Source: Clonostachys chloroleuca (taxonomy: Eukaryota > Ascomycota > Sordariomycetes > Hypocreales > Bionectriaceae). From it: 64,000 nucleotides of DNA. Position numbers and translations under genes: made by a program. The stretch lies in the NCBI GenBank assembly GCA_037952775.1, contig JBANAY010000003.1, forward strand, positions 10,602,001 to 10,666,000, written 5' to 3'. Shown here piece by piece: positions 1-17,100 of this stretch (the stretch's first letter is position 1; each line of letters starts with the position of its first letter). The notes under the pieces are model-generated. The model had not been told where the DNA came from. It ran no database searches and saw only the letters and a program-made list of their open reading frames with translations.

Positions 1-339
1 CCATCTACGTCTATGCATTGGACATGTACCTGCAGGGGATGCAACGGAGTGTGCTTCGCCATCACCACAATGATCACGCCCGGCTCCTCACATCTCGGAT
101 TTTGACCACCGAAACCTGTCGAGCTCATCTCCACAAATGATAACAGGGCAGAGGCAGGCACGGCCAGAGGCACCATTCATTGCTGGCGAACTTATCAATG
201 AGATATCCAGAAAACAAAAACGTGTAATCCAATTCGCTCCGACGCCCTTAAAGTAGTATCATACATATTTGGGAGCCCTCTCCGACCCGGCCGGCACCCA
301 AAGACATCAATCATTCATATATTCCCATGTAACCCCTCT
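1..339. other. 3' flank of glycerol kinase gene
   Basis: No coding region is supported here. It lies downstream of the minus-strand glycerol kinase stop codon and probably holds its 3' untranslated region and terminator. The upstream neighbour is outside the window. Confidence 0.6.
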
Positions 340-5415
<5,076 letters not shown>

Positions 5416-6738
5416 ATGTCCATCACTCACTCTCAGGACTCGGTTGGTCCTTCCTTCATCGATAAGACTATCATTCCCGTGGACAAGATTGAACACGCCG
5501 GCTCCATGTCGCAAGAGGAGGTTTCTCACTCTGAGCTCTCCCACCCGGCTGAGGATGAGCCGGCCTGGATTGGCATCCGGGAGTACTGCCAGGACTTCTT
5601 CTCTGAGTTCTTCGGCACCTGTGTTATGATCCTCTTTGGTGATGGTGTTGTTGCCCAAGTGTCTCTGAGTGAGATGAAGAAGGGTGACTACCAGAGTATC
5701 TCTTGGGGCTGGGGGTAAGTCCAACTTTTCTTCGTTCCAGATCGTTCGCTTCATACCGAAACAGCATAAGCAGACAATGTAAAAGGAGGAGGGCTATGAT
5801 GAGAAGAGATTGTGTTGATGGTGTTGACTGTTGTATGGCGAACGTGATTTTGGGTTTCGAGATGATTTTTGATGACTGACTGATAATTCCTCATCATGCA
5901 GATTGGCTGTCATGTTGGGCGTCTACTGTAGCTCCAAGTCTGGTGGCCATCTCAACCCGGCCGTCACTTTCTGCAACTGCCTCTTCCGCGGACACCCTTG
6001 GCGAAAACTCCCCGTCTATGCCCTCGGACAGCTCCTCGGCGCCATGGCCGGAGCCTTCATCGTATACGGAACATACTACCAGGCCATTGATAACATGGAG
6101 GGACCGGGCGTGCGCACTGTAGGCGGCACGACCAGCACCGCTGGCATCTTCTGCACTTACCCTGCGGCATTCCTGACCCGCACCCAGATGTGGTGGTCCG
6201 AGATTGTCTCCAGCACCATCCTGATGTTTGTGATCTTTGCCATGGCCGACCCCAAGAATGGAAATGCCCGGAAACTCATGCCCCTTGGACTCTTCTTCCT
6301 GATCTTTGGAATTGGCGCCTGCTTCGGATGGCAGACCGGCTATGCAATCAACCTGGCTCGTGACTTTGGCCCTCGCCTGGTTTCATACATTGTCGGCTAC
6401 GGCCATGATGTCTGGTCTGCTGGTGGATATTACTTCTGGGTAAGTCTGCCTCTTCCATCCACAGCCCTCCTATTTCTCTTGTATATGGCGAGAGAGAGAG
6501 ACCTAAAGGTAGTTGCGACAGTTGAAAGAGCCAATGGCTAATGATAGTGATGCTTCAGATTCCCATGGTTGCTCCCTTCTTCGGCACTGCGTTCGGTGCC
6601 TTCCTGTACGACATCTTCATGTACACCGGCAAGGACAGCCCCGTCAACACCCCTTGGTGGGGATTCAAGAGACTGCTGCAGCCCAGACGCAATGTCTGGT
6701 CCAACACATACAAGGCCAAGCAGATCTCGTCGGTATAG
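5416..6738 (+). CDS. Aquaglyceroporin (MIP-family glycerol/water channel)
   Basis: Major intrinsic protein channel, probably at the plasma membrane, that passes glycerol and perhaps water. Three exons: 5416-5714, 5902-6439 and 6559-6738, joined by GTAAGT..CAG introns, sum to 338 aa. An acidic N-terminal cytosolic tail of about 60 residues precedes six predicted membrane spans. The first pore half-helix has the canonical HLNPAVT. The second reads AINLARDFGPR: an NLA motif with Asp after the selectivity-filter Arg, the arrangement of glycerol-conducting channels such as yeast Fps1 (NPS/NLA). The start ATG is the first in frame and gives a plausible tail. It lies between glycerol kinase (divergent) and G3P dehydrogenase (same strand), which supports glycerol as the physiological substrate. 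The long Fps1 regulatory tails are absent, so gating is likely different. Function is family-level; direction of transport is inferred. Confidence 0.95.
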
Positions 6739-9253
6739 ACAATGACGCCGTGACAACGACCCATTCCCTCGAAAGGAGATTGCCGAGATTCGAGGACAGA
6801 GAAACACCCAGGACTCTCTTTCAGTGGTATGGGATCAAGTGAGGACAGAGGGGATAGCGTTTTGAGGATGTGAAGAGAAAGAAGATGAGGACCATCTCCC
6901 ATACATGATGGGCAGCGGCCAAACGCAGGTGCCAGCCCCGCGTTGCGACAACCAAGTACAGAGAAACCGCCGACTCACTGGATGGTTGAAGATGTTTTGT
7001 TAATGCTTTTTAATCGTTATGGATTCACGACGCTTGACGATGGTGGTGACGGCTGCTGAGTTGTGGGCCTTGTACTCTACAAGTTATTGCTATTGTTGTT
7101 CCTGCTGCGCTGTGTATTCTGTATTTCAATTGTTCATGGTTTGGTGTTGATTGTAGGCAATGTTCGTCCACTGTTTGGATGGCGTATTGGAGGAGCGGGG
7201 ACCGAGTTGAATTATCACTGACTGTTTTTCTGCAATTCAATTCGATGGGCGTGGGGTCAATGATTTTATGGTATAGTGGAAAAAAAGCGTTGAGGGTTGA
7301 ATGAGAAGAGCAGAAAGATAGGAAGAAAGCATCAATGCCATGATTTTTGAAAAAGAAAGAGACAAGCTCCCCAAGTCCAGGAGAAAAACCAGCAGAAGGT
7401 GGCAGACTTTCCTTTTTCTCACCTCGTCTAGGTCGCCTCACTTTTTGAGTAGCTTCAGCGCCGGAAAGAGGCCAATGATGCCCGATGCCCCAGACCGTTT
7501 TCTCCGCTGGAGGCCCAATGGATTGGACCGACCTCCCCCACGCACGAGGTAAAATGGGGTCTGGACAATGATTGACCTTGTTTTGCTCAGGGTCTGCCTT
7601 ACAATATTGCTATCGGAGCAGGTTCTAGGCACTGCGCTAGCTGGAAAGAGCAGTCTACAGCTGCGATTTCCTAGGCGGAAAAAGATTCTCCGTGAGAGCA
7701 GGTGCCACACTGCCTTGGACCTGCATGGATATAAGACTCAGCTCAGGGCAGGAGGCGTGGTCGCGTAAGCGATACATCTTGCCCTTAGATTCCAGCTCGC
7801 TAAATCAGATACCCTCGTCCCGAGATGGGACGAAGCACGTTGATGAATGCTACCACACTACAGTCTGTGGTGGTGTTGCGTGGGATGCGTCCCTTGGCCC
7901 CCTTCGGCTGAAATTGGTCTTTTCCGTTCAACAAATGAGGCAGGCTTGTGAGGCCGATTCCCCACCAATCACATTGCAGGGCTAACGTTGATGGGTATCC
8001 CAACACACTCTATGCGCTCAGCATAAACGGTGGTCTCCCAAAGGGAGAGCTAAAATGCTTATTGATGGCATGTCACAGCTGCTGCAATTTGCAAGGGTGG
8101 GAGTCGGGCTGGAACGTGGAGGGTTGAGTTTGTTTTCCCTAAACCCACCTACGAGATCCGCCGTTACACCATCTATCCCATCTGACAAAGGGAACACAGA
8201 TACCCGGGACTTGGGGAAATCTCGTGGTAGTGTCTGGAGTTTAAAAATAGGGTGCCTTGAGGATGCACGCAATTATAGATCCAGCCCACGGGGAAGATAT
8301 CTCTCACATAGTATATGGGGTCAACGCTCTGGGGTTACCAGCGCAGATGGCCGACGGTCCACCGGGATCCAGGCCGTTTATGAGAGCGCAGCCGAGTGTG
8401 CCAGGTATGTACATCTCATTGTTCAATGAGACCTCATCTTCCCTCGCCGTGATGGGTGAGAGAAATTCCCGGTTCGCATCGATAATTCAAGCTCGGGGCG
8501 CGTCCCCCGAGACACCCGAGATTTAAAGTGGTCGGGTCGCGACCCCGAGCGCTCCCCGAACTAAATCTCGGAACTGGCACACCGACATGCATAAGTGGGC
8601 CCGTGCATGCTGGCAGGGGCCGTCCGATGGCGCCTGCCATGACTTGCCATGACGCAGTGAGCCGCAAAATGCACGAAACGCCCAGCTCGTGTCGTCGAAT
8701 TGAAACACCACATCCGTCCATTCCTGCGCCTGGCCGGCTGGCAGAGCACCTGCAAAACCTTGTCAGCTCAGCCGCGGTGCCCACTCTTGAGTCCACACGG
8801 CAGTCCTGGTCTCCGCACGTGCTCCACGGACACCCATCAAGATGCGAGCCTCGCCGACGTGGACCCGGCCGCTTGCTTAGGGGGTTGCCCCCCCACGGGA
8901 ACAACGGAGAAGAGAAGTGAGAATGACAGATGACGATGGGAGTTTTTCTTCTTTTAGCGACTTCGGGCTTTTGTGCCGATCCCAGTGTTTGCGGATCATG
9001 TCTTTCCACGAATGAAAGTTGGAACAAACTCATAAGAAAACAGCTCATCTTGAAGTCTTGTCCTACCACAGCATAGACTTGACTGGCATCTTCATTCTTT
9101 GTTCTTGTTTAGCCATTCTTTGTCCCTTAATACCTACCATACCCCAAGCTCTCACGGTCCATAGCCACAGAGCTCCCAGGACTAGAAGAAACCCCTTACA
9201 AGGAGCCCTTTGCCGAAAGGCTTCCCTCGTCGGCAACAACAGCAGACTTCACC
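6739..9253. promoter_or_regulatory. Intergenic spacer, 3' end of aquaglyceroporin and promoter of G3P dehydrogenase
   Basis: About 2.5 kb without a supported gene. The first several hundred bases are probably the aquaglyceroporin 3' untranslated region. The pyrimidine-rich stretch from about 9,090 to 9,250 is probably the leader of the next gene. A 211-codon open frame on the minus strand (8434-9069) has no recognisable domain and is rejected. Confidence 0.45.
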
Positions 9254-11367
9254 ATGGCCTCACGCTTACAGTCTCTGAGGCGCCCCCTCACTATCGCTGC
9301 TGCGACTGCAGCAGTGGGAGGAACTGGGCTTTACGCTTACTCCAACTCCCGCAAGCACACCATTTCCATGCCCATTGTTGAGGCCAAGCGCGACAGCCAA
9401 GGCCGAATCGTACCCCCCACCTTCCCAGCTCTCAAAAGCCGCAAGGAGCAGCTCGACGACCTTCGACGCCACGATGGCTCTTCCAGCGATGCCGAGTACG
9501 ACCTTCTGATCATTGGCGGTGGCGCTACCGGTACTGGCATCGCCGTCGACGCCGCCACTCGTGGTTTGAAGGTTGCTCTTGTTGAGCGCGACGACTTTTC
9601 TTCGGGTACCAGCTCTAAGAGCACCAAGCTCGTCCATGGAGGCGTGCGCTACCTCGAGAAGGCCGTCATGAACCTCGATTACCCCCAGCTCGAGCTCGTT
9701 ATTGAAGCCCTCCGCGAGCGCAGGACTTTCCTCAACATTGCCCCTCACTTGTCTAACTCGGTCCCTATTCTCCTCCCCCTTCAGCAGTGGTGGCAGGCAC
9801 CTTACATGTGGTGCGGCACCAAGGCCTATGATCTCCTTGCCGGTTCCCAGGGCCTCGAGGGCTCCTACTTTATGACCAAGAGCAAGGCCTGGGCTGAATT
9901 CCCACTCCTCCGCAGAAACAACATGGTTGGCGCTCTGATTTACTACGACGGCCAGCACAACGACTCTCGAATGAACGTCTCCCTTGCTTTGACTGCTTCT
10001 CTTTACGGTGCTACTGTGCTCAACCATTTCGAGGTAACCAGCCTCGAGAAGGATTCCAACGGCAAGATCACAGGTGTCAAGGGTAGGGATGTTCTCTCTT
10101 CCCTGGACAAGGACGCAGACGGTGGTCAAGAATTCCAAATCCGTGCCAAGGGTGTTATCAACGCCACTGGACCCTTCGCAGACGCCATTGAGCATATGGA
10201 TGACGGTAGCCGAAAGCCCCTAGTTTCCCCTGCCGCTGGTGCACATGTTATTCTCCCTGGTCGTATCTGCCCCAATGGAAAGGGTCTGCTCGAAGCTTCC
10301 ACTTCTGACGGCCGTGTTGTCTTCGTCCTCCCTTGGCAGGGAAAGACCCTCGCTGGTACCACCGACAATGCTTGTGAAGTTGAGAGAGAACCTGTTGCTC
10401 TTCAGAAGGACGTTGACTTCATTCTGACTGAGGTCAATAAACTGCTCCTCCCCGAAGCCGCTGTCACTCGCAATGATGTCCTCGCGAGCTGGTCCGGTAT
10501 GTGACTCTCCTCAGTGAAATGTACCAAGGATATAAACTAACTTCAAAAACAGGTATCCGTCCCCTCGTCAGGGATCCCAAGGCCAAGAACACCGAGTCTC
10601 TCGTCCGCAGCCATCTCGTCACTGTCTCCCCCTCTGGTCTCCTCACATGCGCCGGTGGCAAGTGGACCACCTACCGTCAAATGGCCGAGGATGCTGTCGA
10701 TGAAGCCGTCAAAACATTCAACCTCAAGCCCAGCTCTATTACTCTCCCCGACATCAGCGGTACCGGTCTCCCAGGTTTCTCCACTACTGGCAAATGCTGC
10801 ACTCTTACTACTCCTCTCATCGGTGCCCACGGATACTCACCTGAACTCGCCTCCCAGCTCATGTCAGTCTACTCTGTCGACGCAGATGTCGCTCAGCACC
10901 TTGCGGTCAACTATGGCGACCGTGCTTGGGCTGTTCTCGCAACCAACGCCACCTCCCGACTTGTTCCCACCCTTCCCTTCATCGAGGCCGAATTCCGCCA
11001 CGGTGTTCGCTCCGAGGCAGCCTGCACTGCTGCTGATTTGATCTCCCGCCGGACTCGTATGGCTTTCCTTGACGTCGGGGTTGCCCTCAAGGCTCTTCCC
11101 CGTGTCATTGATATCATGGCCGAGGAGCTCAACTGGACCGAGGCCCGCAAGCAGCTTGAGTGGACCCAGACTGTTCACTTCTTCAAGTCCATGGGTCTTC
11201 CTGAGGAGAAGCTCAATGTGACCAAGGAGGAAGTTCTCAGCAGCATTGTCCAGGACGTTCCCCCACACCACCAGCCCTCTCCTATCCGCTCTGAAGGCGG
11301 AGTCCAGGTTGGAGGGCTGGGAAGCTTCGACGGCACCATCGCTGCCCGTAACATCACCCCCAACTAA
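9254..11367 (+). CDS. GUT2: Mitochondrial FAD-dependent glycerol-3-phosphate dehydrogenase
   Basis: Oxidises sn-glycerol 3-phosphate to dihydroxyacetone phosphate and passes electrons to ubiquinone at the mitochondrial inner membrane. Two exons, 9254-10496 and 10553-11367, are joined by a 56-nt GTATGT..CAG intron and give 685 aa. The N terminus (about 1-45) is rich in Arg, Ala and Ser with one hydrophobic stretch, fitting a mitochondrial presequence plus anchor. The FAD-binding Rossmann motif YDLLIIGGGATGTGIAVDAA is at about 82-101. The family signatures KSTKLVHGGVRYLEKA and GGKWTTYR are both present, and a C-terminal DAO_C-type region follows. There is no C-terminal EF-hand pair like that of the animal enzyme. 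It converges on the NRPS gene across 1.1 kb, so it marks the left edge of the metabolite cluster. Identification is secure. Confidence 0.97.
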
Positions 11368-12459
11368 AAGTTGACCACCAAATTCAAGATGGTGGAAAGT
11401 TGATAAACAACGAATTTGCATGTATAGGAGTGTATTGATTGATAGGGATATCCGGCGTTGGTGGAATCATGATGAGCATAAATTAGATTTGAAGCATTGT
11501 CTTTCATACAACAGCACACTATGTGCTTTTTAAGATTGTTGTTTTATATATACCACAATACAGTTCTTTTTTCCTCTGATCAATCAGTCACATGAATCAA
11601 ATTGCCTAGAACTTGCCATGCTCGTGTCTCCATAAGCTCCTACCACACATAAGGTTAAAAACACCCGTAATGATCTGAGACCGCGCACATCAAAGGTCAC
11701 CAGATACCGGTGCATTTCCTATCTAGCAACACTAATCGAGTAGTCTAGGCAAAAACAAGAACATGGAAGAGGCGACAGAAAAGAGGCAAAAATGAAAACC
11801 TACAACAGCCGGGATTCGCTGGTCGTCACCGACCCAGCTACTAATCGGCCCCTTGCGAGCTTAACGTACGGAGAGCAGACGGGATCCAGTGCTGTCTCGC
11901 AGGTATGGTCGTAGATATGAGCGGTTGATGGTATTCGGGTTATATTGGTAGGCTCTGGTTTGATGTGATGGCTGACGACGTTGCCCCCCAACATTCCACG
12001 CCTTTAGTTTCAAAAGCATACAAAAGAATCTATAATATTATTTAACGGATAGTTATACCAGGCAGCGAGAGACGTGAGTGATTTAAGGACACATATCTGA
12101 CTGGCAAATTTGATCAAGTGTTGGTGTATTAAGACGTAACGATCGTCCATGTCCAACCATCCTAAGGTACCGTATATATCAGCAACTGCGGGCGAAACGA
12201 AAACAATTTCGAACGCGAAAGTCTAGATAAGGCGACTCCTTAAATTCATGCCCATCCTTACCAAAAAAATCATAATCGCCAAAAACTGTAGAGTGACTAC
12301 TATGCAAAAAGTCATCATCCTCCTTTACTTCAATTGCAAAATTTACACCCTTCATAGGATCCAGGGTAGGCTTGTCTGGGCAGGTGGCCTGCTGACTCAT
12401 CCATTCTTCTGCTCTTTAACCCTCTTCCAAAACCTAAAACTTCCCCTTTATCTTCATGC
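11368..12459. other. Convergent intergenic region between G3P dehydrogenase and NRPS
   Basis: About 1.1 kb between two genes that end toward each other. It is AT-rich from about 11,400 to 11,600 and 12,000 to 12,170 and has no supported gene. It contains the left copy of the flanking repeat. Confidence 0.6.
11900..12115 (+). repeat. Left copy of diverged direct repeat flanking the NRPS cluster
   Basis: The first 29 nt (11900-11928, containing ggtatggtcgtagatatgag) are identical to 55911-55939 in the same orientation. After that the copies share ttggtaggctct, ttccacgccttt and weaker patches up to about 12,115, with length differences between them. No open frame or terminal repeat identifies the element type. 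Confidence 0.75.
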
Positions 12460-14140
12460 TTACATCCCCGTTGACTGCCGTTTCATAGTCTCAAGCAGAA
12501 GGCCAAACCATGTCGGATGCTCAAAGATATCCTCAATCCTGAGTTGGTAGCCTTGCCGTTGCATATGAGCGGCTAGCTGGCCTGCATTGTGGGCATCACC
12601 ACCCAGTTCAAAAAAGGTTTCGCAGGACAGATCACTAGGCACATCATGTCGTCCCAGCACGTCTTTCCAAGCGTTGCCGAGGTCATCTCTTAATCTGCTC
12701 GGGCAGCTCTTCAGCATCATTATTTGCTCGCTAGTTGGAGCTACACTTGTCCTTGCATCACCTGCCACAGGCAGCACGGCCGGCTGATTCTGAATGTCGC
12801 CTGGCGCCATCAATTTCGTATCCAAGTCTTTGTAGAACTCAGTGATGGTGCGAGTCAGATCTGAGGCGAGTTGATCTGCTAGACAAGGCGGGACGGCATC
12901 GTGGGCAAAGGTAAGGTCGATTTCTGTGCTCTCTGGGCCTGGCGTGGACGTGATGTAGACCTCGACACTGTCGATATCACCCGTCGAAAGGTCGGAATGA
13001 TCGAAATATTTAATAGGGTCCTCCGCCTGGTGATTCTCATAATTCTGATGCACAATGACTGAGCTGAAATAGGCCCACTTGGGCCAACTTGTGCAGTTGT
13101 GAATGATGTCTCGGGAGCCCATTGTCTCGTACGGTATGCTGGCCACCTGTTGAGAATTGATAGCAGAAATGAGATCCCGGGCTGTCCAGTTTTCTTGGAA
13201 GATGAGCCGACAAGGGACGATATTCACGCAGGGACCGAAAACGTCTTGCGTGTCTGGCAGGTTACGGCCGTGCACCAGGGTGCCAAAAACAACGTCGGCA
13301 GTTGCTGAGTGTTTTGCGAGGACATATGACCATGCGGCCTTCAGGACGGTAGCAAAGGTAAAGTCTCCAGACTGCAAATCGCATGCTGGTATAGTCTTAG
13401 CAACGGTTGGGCCAAGCCCGTAGCCGAGACGGGGCGCCGTCTGGCTTTTGATGGGTGTCCGTGTGCTTCCCTGCAGCATGTCTCGCCAATATTCTGCTGA
13501 GCTTTGTTCATCGACCAGGGACAAAGCATGCATGTAATGAGAGAAACTCGACCCCATGATCACATCATTACTTGAGGCTGAGCTGTAGCACTCTTCGAAA
13601 GCGGACCACATTTTGGCTAGTGCTGTTCCGTCATACTGGGCATGAGAAAGGCGAATCACAACGCGAGCCTTTTGCTCACGCGTTTGGTGAATGATGCGGA
13701 TCTTGGCTGGCGGATCTCCAAACTCCATTTTGCACAGCAAGTCTTGCTTCTTCAGGTTCAATGTAAAGTCGTCCAAACTCTCTACCGCAGTCCGAAAGAT
13801 GTCAATTTCTCCAGCTGCCTGTGTGAGCACAGCCTGCAGGAACTCATCCTTGTACGCGAAAAAAACCGTTCTCAGCATATCAAGACATCTGACAAGACAG
13901 AGGCAGGCCTGTTGAATTTTATCAACATCGAAATCATGGGGGAAATCGCGTGTGTGGTAGTACACGGAGCTACGAGCCGATGTGTAAGTGGTTAGAAGAT
14001 AGCGAGTCTGCTGGTCGGTAACAGGAAGAATGTCCTCCACATTGTCCATTGGGATACCGAGATGAAACAGGATTTGCTCAATTGCCGGTCGGCATTCTGA
14101 TAGCAAAAGTGAAAATCGTTGGTGACTTGGTACAGAAACA
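12460..14140 (-). other. NRPS terminal C8 (cyclising CT type) plus degenerate T9
   Basis: C8 carries RLSHAQYDGTA (about 13,625-13,655). The SHAQYDG form is typical of fungal condensation domains that release by macrocyclisation, and no thioesterase or reductase follows. T9 reads ELGGDAHNAG: the serine that should carry phosphopantetheine is Ala (codon 12592-12594), so it cannot be loaded. A carrier-like remnant after the terminal C domain may be structural or vestigial. Confidence 0.82.
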
Positions 14141-17100
14141 ACAGACCTATCGTTCCCCTTTCGCAGATGCAAGGCCATTTGTGACAGTTTTGGACTGCTG
14201 AGTATGTCGGCAACAGAGAGCTCGCACCCTTCGCTTCGGGCCCGAGTGGCGAGCTTCATGGCGAGAATGGAGTCACCGCCAAGTTGGAGAAAACTATCGT
14301 CAGCACTAATTGAATCGGCGTCAATACCGAGTGTGCGAGCCCAAACTCTCTGCATATATAGCTCTGCCGCTGTCGATGGCGGCTGGCGTTCTTCCTGCGA
14401 GTGTGATGACCTCGTAATATCCGATAGTGTCATGCTCGCCCCTAATGACCGGAGTTGCTTGCGGTCCAACTTGCCGGTCGCAGAGAGCGGTAGCTTATCA
14501 ACCATAATGTAAGCTGACGGAATCATGTGTCTAGGGACCTTAGAGCCAAGGCGGTCATTGACACCCTTCGTCAGTGCCTGCACTTCCGACTCAAAATTTT
14601 CAAACTGCCCGGATGACTGTATGAACGCAGCCAAGATCGGCTTGTCACCATCACTGGGGGTTACTATTTCAGCGGCAAGCTGGGCCTCTATTTCGGTCCC
14701 AAGGCTTGCCGCGAGATTGTGTTCGATATCACCGAGTTCTAATCGTTGGCCGTTGATCTTGATCTGGCCGTCTTTTCGACCGATAAATGTGAGTTGCCCA
14801 TCGATATCATACTGAACGAGATCCCCAGTCCTGTATACACGCCCACTGCGGCCTTGATGGGCAGGACCACCGTGGAGCAGCCACGGTGGATTCTCAATGA
14901 AAACCTCTACAGTCTTTGCAGAGTCATTGAGATATCCAGACCCAACAAGCGGCCCTTCCAGTACCAACTCGCCTACTGTGCCTATTGGGGCCAATCTAAG
15001 GGGATCTGAAGGGTCGACAACCCAAGTACACAGACCGACACCACGGCCAATGCTAGCTGCTGAAGACGAGCCCGATTCGTTAACCTCGGCCACCGTAGCT
15101 TTGACTGTGCATTCTGCCGGACCGTACATGTTGAGCACACGTATATGCTTTGACCATTGTGAAGCCTGGTGATTGGAAAGCGCCTCCCCAGCAAATACAA
15201 CGGTCTTCAGGCTGCCCAAGTCCGCCGGTCGTAGTGTGCTTGCCACAGATGGTGTAATGTCTATAAAATTGGCGTCATACGCCCGGACTGAGCTAGGAAT
15301 AGCGTCAATAGCCTCCTCCTGCGAAGGAATACAAAGGCAACCACCAGCAGCCAATGTATGTATGAAATTAGACCAGCTGATATCAAAAGAATACTTTGCA
15401 AGGTCATACACACGTGATGATCTGTTGAAGCCTGTAATAGCTTGCTGATGGTGAATGGCGCTCATAAAGTTGGAATGAGTGACTATGACACCTTTTGGAA
15501 CGCCAGTGCTTCCCGACGTAAAGACGAGATAAAGATTGTTCCACGGCTCAACTTTTGGGAGTGTCTTGTGTAAATGGTGCTTATAAAAGTCTTTTTCATA
15601 GTCGTCGCCCAAGACTACCAGGGTTCGACTCGTTAACTGCTTCGCGAGCTTCTGACTTGACGACGAGGATAGGACCAAAAGCGGATCAACTTGCTGCAAG
15701 ATAGTGCGGAGCCGGTCTTGAGGCAATGTGGTATCTAAAGCCACGGAAGCGCCCCCTGCTTTCATAACAGCAAGCATCGCTACAGGCATCCAGCGAGACT
15801 TTTCAAAGCAAAGAGGTACGGTAACATCAGGGCCAACGCCTAGCGCCACAAGTCGATGAGCAATGCGGGTTGCAATCGACTCCAGTTCTTGATATGCCCA
15901 GTGGCCATCCCACGCGCAGACTGCCGGTGAATCAGGATGCCTGGAAGCGTTCTCGGCAATCAAATCGTGCACAGTTTGGTTGATAGTCTCAGGTATGACT
16001 GCATTCCATTGCCAAATCTGTTCCAAGTCCCTGGTACTGACGGTGTTAATGTCGACAAGCTTGCGCTGTGCCAAGTCTGGATCGCACAGCTGGCGTAGAA
16101 TCACGTCAAACTGAGCCGTGAGTCTCTTCACCTGGACCTTTTTGATGACTTGAGAGTCGAACCTCACGCGAAGCAACGCGCCGGTTGGCTCAAGATCGCA
16201 CTCGATGGTGATGGCATGTGTATCAAAGTTGGAAAAAGAATCATCCTCGGCCTCGTCTCTATTCACAAGGCCATCTTTTACGACTTCATCGTCCGTGTCA
16301 AGGAAGAGAGGACTGGACTTGTTTGGCTGCTCAAATGGGTGAACGAGCAGTAGTGTTTGAAATTCGCAGGCTTGTTTGGCAAAATCGTTGACTTTTTGTA
16401 TGTTCTGCAGACCGGTCTGTTCAAATGCTGTCATATCGACAACCTGATCCTGGATTTGATGCAGAAATTGGTTCACCGTGCTTCTTTTATCAATGGCTAC
16501 CCTGATCGGTACTGTAGCAATAGTTGGACCTGTCATGCTCTCGACCCCTGAGACTGGCGCTTGGCGACCAGTGACAGTCGCACCAAAGAGGGCATGCGAA
16601 TCATCAGAGTATTCTGCGATCAGGATGGAAAGGGCCGCACGTATAGCGGTTGATGCTGTCGTCTCTGTTTTTGGCCACGCCATGTCATTTATATGATACA
16701 AAATTCCACTGTCCGAGCGAGGCTGGTAGACGGGCGAGGGTAGTGATGGGAATGATGGAGCCTGTATCTGTCCAAATTGTGAGGTCCAAAACTCATCAGC
16801 AGCTCTGCCATCACTATGGCCGATAAATTTGACAAAATTTTGGAATGGAGGTGGTGTTTGCAAGACCGTTCCATTGTATGCCATCTCAAGTCTCTCAAGA
16901 ATAATTGGCATTGACCAGCCGTCGTACAAGGCGTGGTGTATAGTCCAGTTGAAAGAGTATCGGCCATTTGAGCCTCTGGTTATGGCATATCGCATGAGAG
17001 GCGTGCCCAACCCCATGCCCAGCTGCTTGTCATTTTCCTGGTAAACGGCAGTATTGGTGATTCCTGGCCACGCAATCGATTCGTCTGAAACAATCGCTTG

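Noticed and set aside
8434..9069. 211-codon minus-strand open frame upstream of G3P dehydrogenase
   Set aside because: No recognisable domain and atypical composition; overlaps the likely promoter.
9266..10195. 309-codon minus-strand open frame
   Set aside because: Antisense shadow of G3P dehydrogenase exon 1; the sense frame has all family motifs.
10864..11421. 185-codon minus-strand open frame
   Set aside because: Antisense shadow of G3P dehydrogenase exon 2.
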